Counted from the stretch's first letter, positions 7,944 to 16,392 are shown. The stretch: 64,000 bases of DNA from an uncultured Hyphomicrobiales bacterium (GCA_903824185.1 CAIJVU010000018.1:51170-115169); one strand, 5' to 3'. Notes: generated by a model not told the origin, from the letters alone. Made by a program: numbers and translations.

Positions 7944-9718
7944 GCAGACCCCGCTTGTGCGACATCGATCAATGTCCGTTCCATATCCCAAGCTCCTGTG
8001 GGGCAACGTTCGGCGCAAAGGCCGCAATGCAGGCAGACATCCTCGTCTTTGACGAGAATATTGCCCGTTTTCAAACCGTTGGCGATGTAAAGCGATTGAT
8101 CGAGATTCAGGGAGGGCGCATTCAAGCGTGTCCGCAAATCCTGCTCTTCGCCGTCTTCTGTAAATGTAATACAATCGACAGGGCAGATATCCACGCAGGC
8201 ATCGCATTCGATGCACAGCGTATTGTTGAACACGGTTTGCACATCGCAATTGAGGCAGCGTTGCGCTTCCCGCAAAGCCAGCCTGTCGTCAAACCCCAAT
8301 TCCACTTCAGCCCGTAAATTTTTAAGCGCGATATGTGTGTCTTGATGCGGAACGGCTGTTCGCACATTCACCGAAATCGCATTGTCATAACTCCATTCAT
8401 GAATTCCCATTTTCTGACTGGTGATATTCATATGAGTGGGTGGGCGGTCTTTGACATCCTCGCCTTGACAGAATTTATGGATGGAGATGGCGGCCTGATG
8501 GCCATGGGCCACAGCCCAGATGATGTTTTTGGGGCCGAAAGCCGCATCACCCCCAAAAAATACTTTATCGAGTGTGGACTGAAAAGTTGTCTCGTCGACC
8601 ACCGGCATATTCCAGCGATCATCAAAGGCAAGGCCGATATCGCGCTCAATCCACGGAAATGCATTTTCCTGACCAACGGCGATAATCACATCATCGCATT
8701 CAAAATATTGATCGGGCTCTCCGGCAGGCACTAAGTTGCGACGGCCCTTGGCATCATATTCGGCTTTCACCTTTTCAAAAGTCATGCCGATCAGCTTGCC
8801 GTCTTTGTGTTTGAACTCTTTGGGAACCAAATAATTGAGGATCGGAATATCTTCGCGGATGGCGTCATCCTTTTCCCAGGGCGAGGCTTTCATTTCATCA
8901 AAACCGGAGCGCACAATGACTTTAACATCCTCACCGCCCAGCCGGCGCGATGTGCGGCAACAATCCATGGCCGTATTACCGCCACCCAGAACAATGACGC
9001 GTTTGCCGATCTTCGTTACATGCTCAAACGAAACATTGGCCAGCCAGTTGATACCAATATGGATATGGGCGCTTGCTTCCTGCCTGCCCGGAATGAAGAG
9101 ATCCCGGCCTTTTGGTGCACCGGTCCCGACAAAAATGGCATCATAGGATTCGTTGAGAAGTTCCTTGAGGCTATCAATACGCTGTCCCAAGCGCATTTCG
9201 GGGCCCATGGCGGTGATATAGCCCATTTCTTCGTCTAGGACTTCTTCGGGCAACCGGAATTTTGGAATTTGCGTACGGATCATGCCGCCGGTTTTTTTCT
9301 CACCATCATAAATCACCAAATCATAGCCCAGAGGCGCGAGATCGCGCGCGACCGTCATAGAGGAGGGACCGGCACCGATCAACGCGATGCGCTTGCCGTT
9401 TTTTTGTTGGGGTTTGGGCGGCATTCTGGCTGAAATATCGCCTTTATAGTCGGCGGCGACGCGCTTGAGGCGGCAAATGGCCACCGGCTCTTCCTCAATC
9501 CGCCCGCGCCGACAGGCGGGTTCGCAAGGGCGATCACAGGTGCGGCCCAAAATGCCCGGAAAAACATTGGATTTCCAATTGATCATGAAGGCATCGGCAT
9601 AGCGGCCTTCGGCGATCAGCCGGATATATTCAGGCACCGGAGTGTGGGCGGGGCAGGCCCATTGGCAATCGACAACCTTATGAAAATACTCAGGATTTTT
9701 TATATCTGTTGGCTGCAA
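7928..9718 (-). CDS. FAD/NAD(P)-binding iron-sulfur oxidoreductase (GltD-like with C-terminal ferredoxin; KorC-like)
   Basis: A 596-residue protein with three parts. The N-terminal cysteine domain (C18, C22, C61, C65, C69) is of the kind that binds iron-sulfur clusters in glutamate synthase small subunits. The middle has an FAD motif (RIALIGAGPSSMTVARDLA) and an NAD(P)H motif (RVIVLGGGNTAMDCCRT). The C-terminus has two 4Fe-4S motifs (CIECDACVDICPVDC and CLHCGLCAERCP). Being first in an operon with korA and korB, it probably moves electrons between the oxoacid enzyme and NAD(P), as KorC does in Thauera. It starts with TTG at 9718: no in-frame ATG precedes the N-terminal domain, and AAGGGGG lies about 5 bases upstream on this strand. 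Confidence 0.87.
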   Translation of the reverse strand: MQPTDIKNPEYFHKVVDCQWACPAHTPVPEYIRLIAEGRYADAFMINWKSNVFPGILGRTCDRPCEPACRRGRIEEEPVAICRLKRVAADYKGDISARMPPKPQQKNGKRIALIGAGPSSMTVARDLAPLGYDLVIYDGEKKTGGMIRTQIPKFRLPEEVLDEEMGYITAMGPEMRLGQRIDSLKELLNESYDAIFVGTGAPKGRDLFIPGRQEASAHIHIGINWLANVSFEHVTKIGKRVIVLGGGNTAMDCCRTSRRLGGEDVKVIVRSGFDEMKASPWEKDDAIREDIPILNYLVPKEFKHKDGKLIGMTFEKVKAEYDAKGRRNLVPAGEPDQYFECDDVIIAVGQENAFPWIERDIGLAFDDRWNMPVVDETTFQSTLDKVFFGGDAAFGPKNIIWAVAHGHQAAISIHKFCQGEDVKDRPPTHMNITSQKMGIHEWSYDNAISVNVRTAVPHQDTHIALKNLRAEVELGFDDRLALREAQRCLNCDVQTVFNNTLCIECDACVDICPVDCITFTEDGEEQDLRTRLNAPSLNLDQSLYIANGLKTGNILVKDEDVCLHCGLCAERCPTGAWDMERTLIDVAQAGSACCTK

Positions 9719-9878
9719 AATTCCCCCTTGGGGCTAAGACCCTCAGTGTTTCGTCCCACGCTTTACACGGCGCCTCGTTACGCGTGCGCCATTACAAAAG
9801 ATATTCTATGTATGATTTGAGGCCTTATGCAACTCAGGCCGAACTGATTTTATAACGCATTGATTCTAAAATGTTTTT

Positions 9879-9954
9879 TGGTGGGCCCGGCAGGACTCGA
9901 ACCTGCAACCAATCCGTTATGAGCGGATGGCTCTAACCATTGAGCTACAGGCCC
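9879..9954 (-). tRNA. tRNA with CAU anticodon, probably tRNA-Ile2 (lysidine type)
   Basis: Read on the minus strand this is a 76-nt cloverleaf. The 7-bp acceptor stem GGGCCTG/CGGGCCC, D-arm AGCTCAATGGTTAGAGC, anticodon loop CTCATAA, a short variable loop and the T-arm GGTTCGAGTCC are followed by an encoded CCA. The anticodon is CAT. The anticodon stem lacks the three consecutive G:C pairs of initiator tRNA, so it is not tRNA-fMet. The acceptor and variable regions resemble tRNA-Ile(CAU), whose C34 is converted to lysidine by TilS, more than elongator tRNA-Met. Isotype confidence is therefore lower than confidence in the tRNA itself. Confidence 0.93.
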
Positions 9955-10334
9955 CCAAGGCCCATTTCATAATCTTGAATGGGGCCAGAGTGCAATTGTT
10001 CCCTGCGGAAAAAGCACAAGATAGAGCAAAAAAATGCTCTATCCTGCAAAAAACGGCCCAAATTCCAGCCTGAACCAGAGCAGGATAGGCGAAAACAGGC
10101 CCTATCTGGATTGGGTCACGCACACTTTGCCTCGTCACGCGATGCATGAGCGCCGCCCGTCATCGCGCGCTGATGTGAGTCGCGCGGGCGTCCTTGTGAA
10201 GTGCCTTTTAAGCTCCGCATGGTGAGAGGGCGGGGCTTGGGGGCTTGCGATTGCGACTTGCCCGTGAGGGCTTCTGCGGTTAGACACGCATCCCAAAGGC
10301 TTTTGCGCCATTTCATCATCAAAGCAGGTCCGCC
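9955..10334. other. Intergenic region with inverted repeats, upstream of ettA
   Basis: A 380-base gap between the leftward tRNA and the rightward ettA with no supported gene. A perfect 9-bp inverted repeat (GATAGAGCA / TGCTCTATC, 10020-10043, six-A loop) is followed by a looser one built on GATAGG/CCCTATC near 10091-10110. Neither has the T-run of a simple terminator. Promoters for the tRNA and ettA should lie here but were not resolved. Confidence 0.45.
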
Positions 10335-11990
10335 ATGGCATCTTATCAGTTTATTTATCACATGCAGGGTCTGACCAAGACCTATACCGGTGGCAAGAAG
10401 GTTTTGGACAATGTGCATTTGTCCTTTTATCCCGATGCCAAAATCGGTGTCTTGGGTGTCAACGGGTCAGGTAAATCCACGCTTTTGAAAATCATGGCGG
10501 GGATTGATAAAGAATTCACCGGTGACGGTTGGGTGGCCGAAGGGGCGCGGGTGGGTTATCTGCCGCAAGAACCGGAACTCGACCCCAACAAATCCGTGCG
10601 CGACAATGTGATGGATGGCGTGGCCGCACAAAAGGCCATTCTGGATCGCTATAATGAATTGGCGATGAATTATTCGGATGAAACCGCCGATGAAATGACC
10701 AAGCTGCAAGACGAGATCGAAGCCAAGGGCTTGTGGGATCTCGACAGCAAAGTCGATCAGGCCATGGACTCCTTGCGCTGCCCGCCAGACGATGCCGATG
10801 TGTCGAAATTGTCGGGTGGTGAGCGCCGCCGTGTGGCATTGTGCCAGCTCTTGTTATCGCAACCCGATTTGCTGCTGCTTGACGAACCCACCAACCATCT
10901 CGATGCGGAAACGGTGGCATGGCTGGAAGGCCATCTGCGCACCTATCCCGGCGCGATTTTGATCGTCACCCATGACCGCTATTTCCTTGATAATGTCACA
11001 GGCTGGATTTTGGAACTCGATCGCGGTCGCGGCATTCCCTATGAGGGCAATTACACGACATGGCTGTCGGCCAAGCAAAAACGCCTTGTGCAGGAGGGTC
11101 GTGAATCAGAGGCCCATCAGCGCACATTGCAGCGCGAACAAGAATGGATGTCGCAAAGCCCGAAAGCCCGTCAGGCCAAATCCAAAGCGCGTATCCAGCG
11201 CTATGATGAATTGGTGCAAAAGCAAAATGACAAAGGCCCGTCAACCGCCCAGATCATCATTCCCGTGGCGGAGCGTCTGGGGAACAATGTCGTTGATTTC
11301 GAAGGCCTGTCGAAAGGCTATGGCGACCGCTTGCTGATTGACAATCTCACCTTCAAATTGCCTCCCGGCGGGATTGTCGGCGTGATCGGCCCCAACGGGG
11401 CGGGTAAAACAACATTGTTTCGCATGATCACCGGACAAGAAAAGCCCGATAGCGGCTCGATTGCCATCGGTGAATCGGTGCAGCTTGGCTATGTGGATCA
11501 GTCGCGTGACTCGCTCGATCCCAACAAAAATGTCTGGGAAGAAATTTCAGGCGGCAATGAAGTGATTTATCTCGGCAAGCGCGAAATCAATTCGCGCGCT
11601 TATTGCTCCAATTTCAATTTCAAAGGCGGCGACCAGCAGAAGAAAGTCGGCTCCTTGTCAGGCGGTGAGCGCAACCGCGTGCATCTCGCCAAAATGCTGA
11701 AATCGGGTGCCAATCTTTTGCTGCTCGACGAACCGACCAATGATCTCGATGTCGAAACGCTGCGGGCGCTGGAAGAAGCCCTGGAGGATTTTGCCGGTTG
11801 CGCCGTGATCATCTCGCATGATCGCTTCTTCCTCGATCGCATCGCGACCCATATGCTGGCCTTTGAAGGCGACAGCCATGTCGAATGGTTCGAAGGCAAT
11901 TTCCAAGATTACGAGGAAGACAAGAAGCGCCGCCTCGGAATCGATTCGATGATCCCCAAACGCATCAAATATAAAAAACTCACCCGTTGA
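10335..11990 (+). CDS. ettA: Energy-dependent translational throttle protein EttA (ABC-F ATPase)
   Basis: A 551-residue cytoplasmic ABC-F protein with two ATP-binding cassettes and no membrane domain. Cassette 1 has Walker [10 protein letters not shown], signature [15 protein letters not shown] and Walker [13 protein letters not shown]. Cassette 2 has [24 protein letters not shown] and [12 protein letters not shown]. Between them is the charged linker and arm (about residues 240-310) by which EttA binds the ribosomal E site. Length and the opening [17 protein letters not shown] fit EttA rather than other ABC-F members. In the family it gates the first elongation steps according to the ATP/ADP ratio. 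It stands alone, with a terminator 93 bases after its stop. Confidence 0.95.
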   Translation: MASYQFIYHMQGLTKTYTGGKKVLDNVHLSFYPDAKIGVLGVNGSGKSTLLKIMAGIDKEFTGDGWVAEGARVGYLPQEPELDPNKSVRDNVMDGVAAQKAILDRYNELAMNYSDETADEMTKLQDEIEAKGLWDLDSKVDQAMDSLRCPPDDADVSKLSGGERRRVALCQLLLSQPDLLLLDEPTNHLDAETVAWLEGHLRTYPGAILIVTHDRYFLDNVTGWILELDRGRGIPYEGNYTTWLSAKQKRLVQEGRESEAHQRTLQREQEWMSQSPKARQAKSKARIQRYDELVQKQNDKGPSTAQIIIPVAERLGNNVVDFEGLSKGYGDRLLIDNLTFKLPPGGIVGVIGPNGAGKTTLFRMITGQEKPDSGSIAIGESVQLGYVDQSRDSLDPNKNVWEEISGGNEVIYLGKREINSRAYCSNFNFKGGDQQKKVGSLSGGERNRVHLAKMLKSGANLLLLDEPTNDLDVETLRALEEALEDFAGCAVIISHDRFFLDRIATHMLAFEGDSHVEWFEGNFQDYEEDKKRRLGIDSMIPKRIKYKKLTR

Positions 11991-12082
11991 TGCGTTGGCT
12001 GAGGGAATAAGGCCTGTCCCTTTTTAAGCATTGCGCTATGGCGCTTTGCGGACGGGACACAGCCTCGCCTCCTTGCTGTTTT

Positions 12083-12111
12083 GCCCGCTTGCAGAAGCGG
12101 GCAATTTTTTT
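12083..12111 (+). terminator. Rho-independent terminator after ettA
   Basis: A perfect 8-bp stem (GCCCGCTT 12083-12090, AAGCGGGC 12095-12102) with a GCAG loop is followed by AATTTTTTT. It is correctly placed and oriented to end ettA transcription. Confidence 0.9.
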
Positions 12112-12123
12112 GAAAAAAGCCGA

Positions 12124-12152
12124 TTGACAAACGTGAACAAATAAAGAACATT
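12124..12152 (+). promoter_or_regulatory. Putative SOS promoter with LexA box
   Basis: TTGACA (12124-12129), a 17-base spacer and AACATT (12147-12152) form a plausible sigma-70 promoter reading rightward. Between and overlapping these elements is GAAC-N7-GAAC (12135-12149). That is the reverse complement of GTTC-N7-GTTC, the known LexA box of Alphaproteobacteria. The sequence overlap would let LexA block RNA polymerase. Transcription would begin near 12160, well upstream of ssb, itself a common SOS gene in this class. The box match is direct; the regulation is inferred. Confidence 0.6.
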
Positions 12153-12159
12153 GGGGCTC

Positions 12160-12189
12160 CGGCCACTCTTTTTCCTGAAAGAGTGGCCG
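12160..12189 (+). other. 12-bp perfect inverted repeat, possible structured leader
   Basis: The arms CGGCCACTCTTT (12160-12171) and AAAGAGTGGCCG (12178-12189) enclose a six-base loop. It begins where transcription from the putative SOS promoter would start, so the RNA would have a strong 5' hairpin. No T-run follows, which argues against a terminator. Confidence 0.7.
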
Positions 12190-12199
12190 CCCAAATACA

Positions 12200-12230
<31 letters not shown>

Positions 12231-12277
12231 TCTTTGTCTGTGCTTGGGGTTTGCCGCGCCTTTTGTCGCTTGGGGTC

Positions 12278-12376
12278 ATGCATTTGTTTGTCAGGCTGCG
12301 GCGTGTGCTGCTTTGCATGTTGATAAGTGGATCTTCCATGCGTTTCGCCTCTGGGTGGCCGGACGCGATCCGGTAG
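12278..12376 (+). CDS. Possible 32-residue peptide downstream of the SOS promoter (speculative)
   Basis: An ATG-started frame encodes 32 residues beginning MHLFVRLRRVLLCMLISGSS, with a basic patch and a short hydrophobic stretch at residues 11-18. It is the first reasonable ATG frame downstream of the putative LexA-controlled promoter. SOS-induced small membrane peptides are known (TisB in E. coli, SidA in Caulobacter), but no sequence resemblance to them is claimed. The ribosome-binding site is weak (TTGGGG), and a frame of this length arises easily by chance. Treat it as a hypothesis. Confidence 0.2.
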   Translation: MHLFVRLRRVLLCMLISGSSMRFASGWPDAIR

Positions 12377-12492
12377 AGTGGCGAACGATTCCACGAGGGC
12401 GCCATGCGGGCTTTTCGTGCAAGGGGCTGGGCCATGCCAAGAGGTTTGGTTTCAGAGAGACTGCGAATGAATGACTGTGAATGGATCAAGAC

Positions 12493-12514
12493 AAAGAACA
12501 CGCCTGTTCTTTTT
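12493..12514 (+). terminator. Hairpin upstream of ssb, possible weak terminator or operator
   Basis: AAAGAACA (12493-12500), loop CGCC and TGTTCTTT (12505-12512) are followed by TT and a T-rich stretch. The stem is AT-rich, so termination may be inefficient. It contains GAAC and GTTC but in inverted orientation with a 6-base spacing, which does not match the alphaproteobacterial LexA direct repeat. Confidence 0.4.
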
Positions 12515-12591
12515 GGTTTTCAAGATTGATCATGGTTTATGTGCAAGACAGGGATGGGCGGCGGGCCGCTTAATCAGGGAGGACGGAACAG

Positions 12592-13110
12592 ATGTCGGGT
12601 AGTGTGAACAAGGTGATCCTTGTGGGGAATGTCGGGCGCGATCCCGAAGTCCGTCGATTGAATTCGGGCGAGCCGGTGGCCAGCTTTTCTGTGGCGACAT
12701 CGGAGACATGGCGCGACAAGGCATCGGGTGAACGCCGCGAGCGCACCGAATGGCATAATGTGGTCATCTTCAACGAGAACCTTGCCAAGATTGCCGAGCA
12801 ATATTTGAAAAAAGGCTCAAAGGTCTATCTCGAAGGCCAATTACAGACCCGCAAATATACCGACAAAAACGGTCAGGAGCGCCAGACAACGGAAGTGGTG
12901 TTGCAGCGGTATCGCGGCGAACTCACTTTGCTGGATAGCCGCGGCGGTGGCGGTGGCGGTGGTGGTGCGAGTGCCGGCGGGGATTATGGCTCTGACACCG
13001 GCTCTGTCGGCTATGGCGGCGGTGGGGCCAGCGGTGGCATGGGCGGCGGTGCGTCGCGCAGTCCTGCCCCTGCGGGCGGCGGTCATCTGGATGACGATAT
13101 TCCTTTCTAG
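12592..13110 (+). CDS. ssb: Single-stranded DNA-binding protein
   Basis: A 172-residue SSB. The OB-fold domain occupies about residues 1-108 ([16 protein letters not shown], then [27 protein letters not shown] split over two segments). A glycine-rich flexible linker (about 115-160) and the acidic tip DDDIPF follow; the tip recruits replication and repair proteins. It coats single-stranded DNA in replication, recombination and repair. A strong Shine-Dalgarno (GGGAGG) precedes the ATG. The gene may respond to DNA damage given the LexA-like box about 440 bases upstream, although a hairpin lies in between. Confidence 0.97.
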   Translation: MSGSVNKVILVGNVGRDPEVRRLNSGEPVASFSVATSETWRDKASGERRERTEWHNVVIFNENLAKIAEQYLKKGSKVYLEGQLQTRKYTDKNGQERQTTEVVLQRYRGELTLLDSRGGGGGGGGASAGGDYGSDTGSVGYGGGGASGGMGGGASRSPAPAGGGHLDDDIPF

Positions 13111-13238
13111 GATCGAGATTTCTTGTCTTGGTCTTGCAAGAGTAGTGGTTCAAGTCGGTTGCGTGTGGCGTTTAACAAACCGGTCGCTCTCGCTTTGATA
13201 TGTTGATCACGGTTTGCTGGTGAGGCGGGGGTTCAGGC

Positions 13239-14369
13239 ATGGCGCAGTCCATTCACACAGGGGCTTATGAATCCGAGGCCATGGCCGCAGCCATTGCGGA
13301 TTGGGTGCGGATTGAAAGTCCGACCCATGATGTGGCGGGTGTGAATGCCATGCTCGACCATATTGCGGCGCAGGCGTCATCGGGTTTGGCGCGCGAGCGT
13401 ATTTCCGGACGTGATGGCTTGGGCGATGTGTTGATTTTCCGCGCCGGACCGCAGACAGACGCCAAACCGCTGCTGGTTCTCAGTCATGTCGATACGGTGC
13501 ATCCGCTGGGGACTTTGGCAAAAGACCTGCCGTTGCGGCGTGACGGGGACAGGCTTTATGGCCCGGGCATTTATGACATGAAGGGCGGGGCCTATCTGGC
13601 CTTTGCGGCTTTTCAGGCCGCAGCCCTCAAGACCCAACGCCCTTTGGTCTATATCTTCACGCCCGATGAGGAGATTGGCTCGCCAACCACCCGCGCTTTG
13701 ATCGAGGCCGAAGGCTTGAAGGCGTCAGCCGTTTTGGTCACCGAGCCGGCCCGCGATGGCGGCAAGATCGTCACGGCCCGCAAAGGCGTTGGCCGCTTTG
13801 ATGTTTTGGTGGAGGGGCGTCCGGCCCATTCAGGCACGAGCCATGCCAAGGGACGCAGTGCCATCCGCGAAGCCGCGCGCCAGATTTTGGCCGTGGAGGG
13901 CATGACCGATTATGCCCGCGGCGTGACAACTTCTGTGGGGATGATGTCGGGGGGGACTGCGGCCAATACCATTCCGCAATGGGCCTCGTTTTGCGTCGAT
14001 CTGAGGGTTACCCATGCGGCGGATGGTGAACATTTTTCCCAAGCGATTTTGGGGCTGTCAGCTCATGATGCGGATGTGCGGGTGACGGTCAGCGGCGGCA
14101 TGAACCGCCCGCCTTATGAAAAAAACGAGGCGGTGATCCGTTTGTTTGCCGAGGCACAAGCGGTGGCGTCCGAGCTGGGCCTTGATTTGATGGATGTGCC
14201 GATGACGGGCGGCGGATCGGACGGCAATTTCACCGCAGCCCTTGGCGTGCCGACCCTTGATGGCTTGGGCATTGATGGCGATGGCGCCCATACTTTGCAG
14301 GAATATGGTTTGGTCTCCTCGATCGCGCCACGGGCTTTGTTGATGCAACGCTTGCTCGAACGGCTGTAA
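13239..14369 (+). CDS. M20-family metallopeptidase (glutamate carboxypeptidase-like)
   Basis: A 376-residue zinc peptidase of the M20 family, closest in layout to CPG2-type glutamate carboxypeptidases. Metal and catalytic residues are in place: H83 and D85 in LSHVDTVHP, D113 in GIYDMKGG, the E144/E145 pair in TPDEEIGS, a glutamate in TEPARDG, and a late histidine after GGGSDGNF. The dimerisation insert lies around residues 185-290. No signal peptide is visible, so a cytoplasmic enzyme is likely. It would cleave an amide or peptide bond next to an acidic amino acid, but the substrate is not determined. It is a single gene, followed by about 1 kb of repeat DNA. Confidence 0.85.
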   Translation: MAQSIHTGAYESEAMAAAIADWVRIESPTHDVAGVNAMLDHIAAQASSGLARERISGRDGLGDVLIFRAGPQTDAKPLLVLSHVDTVHPLGTLAKDLPLRRDGDRLYGPGIYDMKGGAYLAFAAFQAAALKTQRPLVYIFTPDEEIGSPTTRALIEAEGLKASAVLVTEPARDGGKIVTARKGVGRFDVLVEGRPAHSGTSHAKGRSAIREAARQILAVEGMTDYARGVTTSVGMMSGGTAANTIPQWASFCVDLRVTHAADGEHFSQAILGLSAHDADVRVTVSGGMNRPPYEKNEAVIRLFAEAQAVASELGLDLMDVPMTGGGSDGNFTAALGVPTLDGLGIDGDGAHTLQEYGLVSSIAPRALLMQRLLERL

Positions 14370-14440
14370 TTTTTTTCGCGGCATTTTTCTCCTGCGTCAT
14401 CGCGAGCGGCCCTCAGCGTTTTTTAGGGTGATCGATTACC

Positions 14441-14640
14441 CGCGTCACTGCGAGGCGCGAAGCGCCGCGGCAGTCCATGGTTATGTTGGCGCGATCTATT
14501 CCCTTGCGTCATTGCGAGCGGCTGAAGGCCGCGTGGCAATCCATGGTTTGAGGCTCGGCTTTTAACAGCGTTGTTTTTTTCTGGATTGCTTCGCGCCCTG
14601 CTTCGCGGGCACTCGCAATGACGCTGGGGAATAATCGACA
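14441..14640. repeat. REP/MITE-like palindromic cassette, copy 1
   Basis: A composite element. It opens with CGCGTCACTGCGAGGCGCGA at 14441 and CAGTCCATGG at 14471. GCGTCATTGCGAGCG follows at 14506-14520, and the inverted end ACTCGCAATGACGC is at 14611-14624. Further half-copies (GCAATGACGCTGGGGAATAA) trail after it to about 14670. There are no supported genes; short frames here are repeat-derived. A second copy lies 364 bases downstream. Confidence 0.85.
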
Positions 14641-14804
14641 AGGCGTTAGCAATGACGCTGGGGAATAATCCGCAAGTCGTTCGCGATGAGGTGTTGGAAT
14701 AATAAACAGGTCGCTCGCAATGGCGCGGTGAGAGGATTTGAGACTAAAGAAACAACGGGTAATCAACGCTTAGATATGACTATAAAAAAACAGAATTTTT
14801 CCCC

Positions 14805-15060
14805 CGCGTCACTGCGAGGCGCGAAGCGCAGCGGCAGTCCATGGTTATGTTGGTGAGATTTTTTCTCCGCGTCATTGCGAGCGGCTGAAGGCCGCGCGGC
14901 AATCCACGCTTCGAGGCTCGGCTTTTAACCGCGTTGTTTTTTTCTGGATTGCTTCGCGTGCGCTCGCAATGACGCGGTGGATAAAGGATTGCTTCGCGGT
15001 CGCTCGCAATGACGCTGGGGAATAATACACAGGGCGCTCGCAATGACGGGAGGATAAAAG
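14805..15060. repeat. REP/MITE-like palindromic cassette, copy 2
   Basis: It repeats copy 1 in the same order: CGCGTCACTGCGAGGCGCGA at 14805, CAGTCCATGGTTATGTTGG near 14836, GCGTCATTGCGAGCG at 14869-14883, then the inverted CGCTCGCAATGACGC at 14961-14975 and again at 15001-15015, with a third partial at 15036. The inverted ends would fold into a long hairpin. Copy 2 differs by small changes (for example GCGCAGCGG for GCGCCGCGG), so the duplication is not very recent. Confidence 0.85.
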
Positions 15061-15114
15061 ATTGCAAGCGGACAATGGGCGTCATGCTTTGATGTGGCGC
15101 GACCGGCGGGCCTC

Positions 15115-15275
15115 AAAAAACTCCGTCGAGCCCGTAAAGACCGACAGAACTTAAAAAACTCCTTCAAGCCCGTTAAGACCACGCCTTTAAAATCTCTGGC
15201 GGGCCCGTAAAAACTGCGGGCCCGTAAAAACCATCAGGCCATTAGAAAAACCAACAGGCCCGAAAAACCACCGAC
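15115..15275. repeat. Degenerate short repeats built on GCCCGTAAA
   Basis: Two 28-base near-copies (15115-15142 and 15153-15180, period 38) each contain AAAAAACTCC and GCCCGTAAAGACC or a close variant. Shorter variants follow (GGGCCCGTAAAAAC at 15201 and about 15218, then CAGGCCCGAAAAACC near 15256). They fill the gap before the ArsR-type regulator's promoter. The function is unknown. Confidence 0.7.
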
Positions 15276-15313
15276 CTACCCCCTGAAAAGATGGGGAAAT
15301 GGTGCAAAAAGAG

Positions 15314-15343
15314 TTGACTTAATCATATAAACATATCTTTATG
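15314..15343 (+). promoter_or_regulatory. Putative promoter and operator of the ArsR-metF-metH operon
   Basis: TTGACT (15314-15319) and CTTTAT (15337-15342) with a 17-base spacer make a candidate promoter. The AT-rich stretch at 15324-15343 (CATATAAA ... TTTATG) is an imperfect 20-base palindrome, 14 of 20 positions symmetric. This is the kind of site an ArsR-family dimer binds, and it overlaps the -10, suggesting autorepression by the downstream regulator. Confidence 0.5.
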
Positions 15344-15398
15344 TCCAAGAAATTTGTGCCACCCCGTTGTCCCTCCGAGAAGTGCGAATCCCTGCCAG

Positions 15399-16385
15399 AT
15401 GACGATGTCTCCACCAAATCAGCGCCCGATGGGGCTTGAAGCCGCTCTGGCGGCTTTGCGGGCCGCAGGGGAGGAGACGCGCTTGCGGCTGCTGGTTTTG
15501 TTGGCAGAGGGGGATCTGACGGTGTCGGATCTGACCGATATTTTGGGGCAATCGCAACCCCGCATTTCGCGGCATCTGAAATTGATGGTCGAGGCCGGAT
15601 TGATCACCCGTCATCGCGAAGGCTCATGGGCTTTTTTCCGCCTCGCCCAGCATCAGGACGGGGCGCCCTTGGCGCAATGGCTGGTGGAAGGGCTGGCCGC
15701 CGATGATGTGGTGTTGCAGGCGGATCGCGAGCGCTTGGCCGCTGTGCGGGCGGCGCGCACCGAAGTGGCGCAAGCCTATTTTGCCAAACATGCGGGCGAA
15801 TGGGACCGCATCCGCTCGCTGCATGTGTCGGAAGCGCAGGTGGCCCAAGCCATTCATGACAGTCTCGGGCCTGAGCGGGTGCGCGCGGTGCTGGATCTGG
15901 GGACCGGCACCGGACAGATGCTGCGGCTATTGGCACCGCAAGCCGATCGTTTGCTGGGGCTTGATGTCAATGCGTCGATGCTGTCGGTGGCGCGCGCGCA
16001 ATTGGCCGCCGAGGGGCTGCATCGCATCGAATTGCGGCAGGGGGATCTCTATGCCTTGCCGGTGGATCGCGAAAGTTTTGATCTCGTAATCGTGCATCAG
16101 GTCTTGCATTATCTCGATGATCCCTTGCGCGCTTTGCGCGAGGCCGCGCATGCGCTGTCGGTGGGCGGGCGGTTGTTGGTGGTGGATTTCGCGCCGCATG
16201 ATCTCGAATTTTTAAGAGAAGAACAGGCCCATCGGCGATTGGGTTTTGCCGATCCGCAAATGCGCCAATGGTTGAAGGATGCCGGTTTGTCGGTTCAAAA
16301 CACGCTGTCCCTGCCGCCCCCCCAACATGATAAACCCCAACTGACTGTCACATTGTGGCTGGCTCAAAAGCCCGCCGCTGTGTGA
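15399..16385 (+). CDS. ArsR-family regulator fused to a SAM-dependent methyltransferase domain
   Basis: A 328-residue two-domain protein. Residues about 10-80 are a winged helix of ArsR type (TRLRLLVLLAEGDLTVSDL and QSQPRISRHLKLMVEAGL), without an obvious metal-binding cysteine pair. Residues about 150-270 are a class I methyltransferase fold, with motif I VLDLGTGTGQMLRLL near 163 and LDVN after it. This fusion is often found beside metF and metH in Alphaproteobacteria and is likely a sensor of S-adenosylmethionine or S-adenosylhomocysteine (SahR-like) controlling the methionine cycle. The frame opens at a TTG at 15354, but ATG 15399 starts the homologous part. It lies 7 bases before metF. 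Confidence 0.82.
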   Translation: MTMSPPNQRPMGLEAALAALRAAGEETRLRLLVLLAEGDLTVSDLTDILGQSQPRISRHLKLMVEAGLITRHREGSWAFFRLAQHQDGAPLAQWLVEGLAADDVVLQADRERLAAVRAARTEVAQAYFAKHAGEWDRIRSLHVSEAQVAQAIHDSLGPERVRAVLDLGTGTGQMLRLLAPQADRLLGLDVNASMLSVARAQLAAEGLHRIELRQGDLYALPVDRESFDLVIVHQVLHYLDDPLRALREAAHALSVGGRLLVVDFAPHDLEFLREEQAHRRLGFADPQMRQWLKDAGLSVQNTLSLPPPQHDKPQLTVTLWLAQKPAAV

Positions 16386-16392
16386 ACGGGAG

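Noticed and set aside
14441..15060. CRISPR array
   Set aside because: Repeats are palindromic and irregularly spaced, without uniform spacers, and no cas gene is present.
14423..15182. Several short open frames in the repeat region
   Set aside because: They are translations of the palindromic repeats and recur in the same form in both copies.
15276..15398. SAM or SAH riboswitch upstream of the metF-metH operon
   Set aside because: No recognisable riboswitch core; the visible signal is a promoter with a palindromic protein site.
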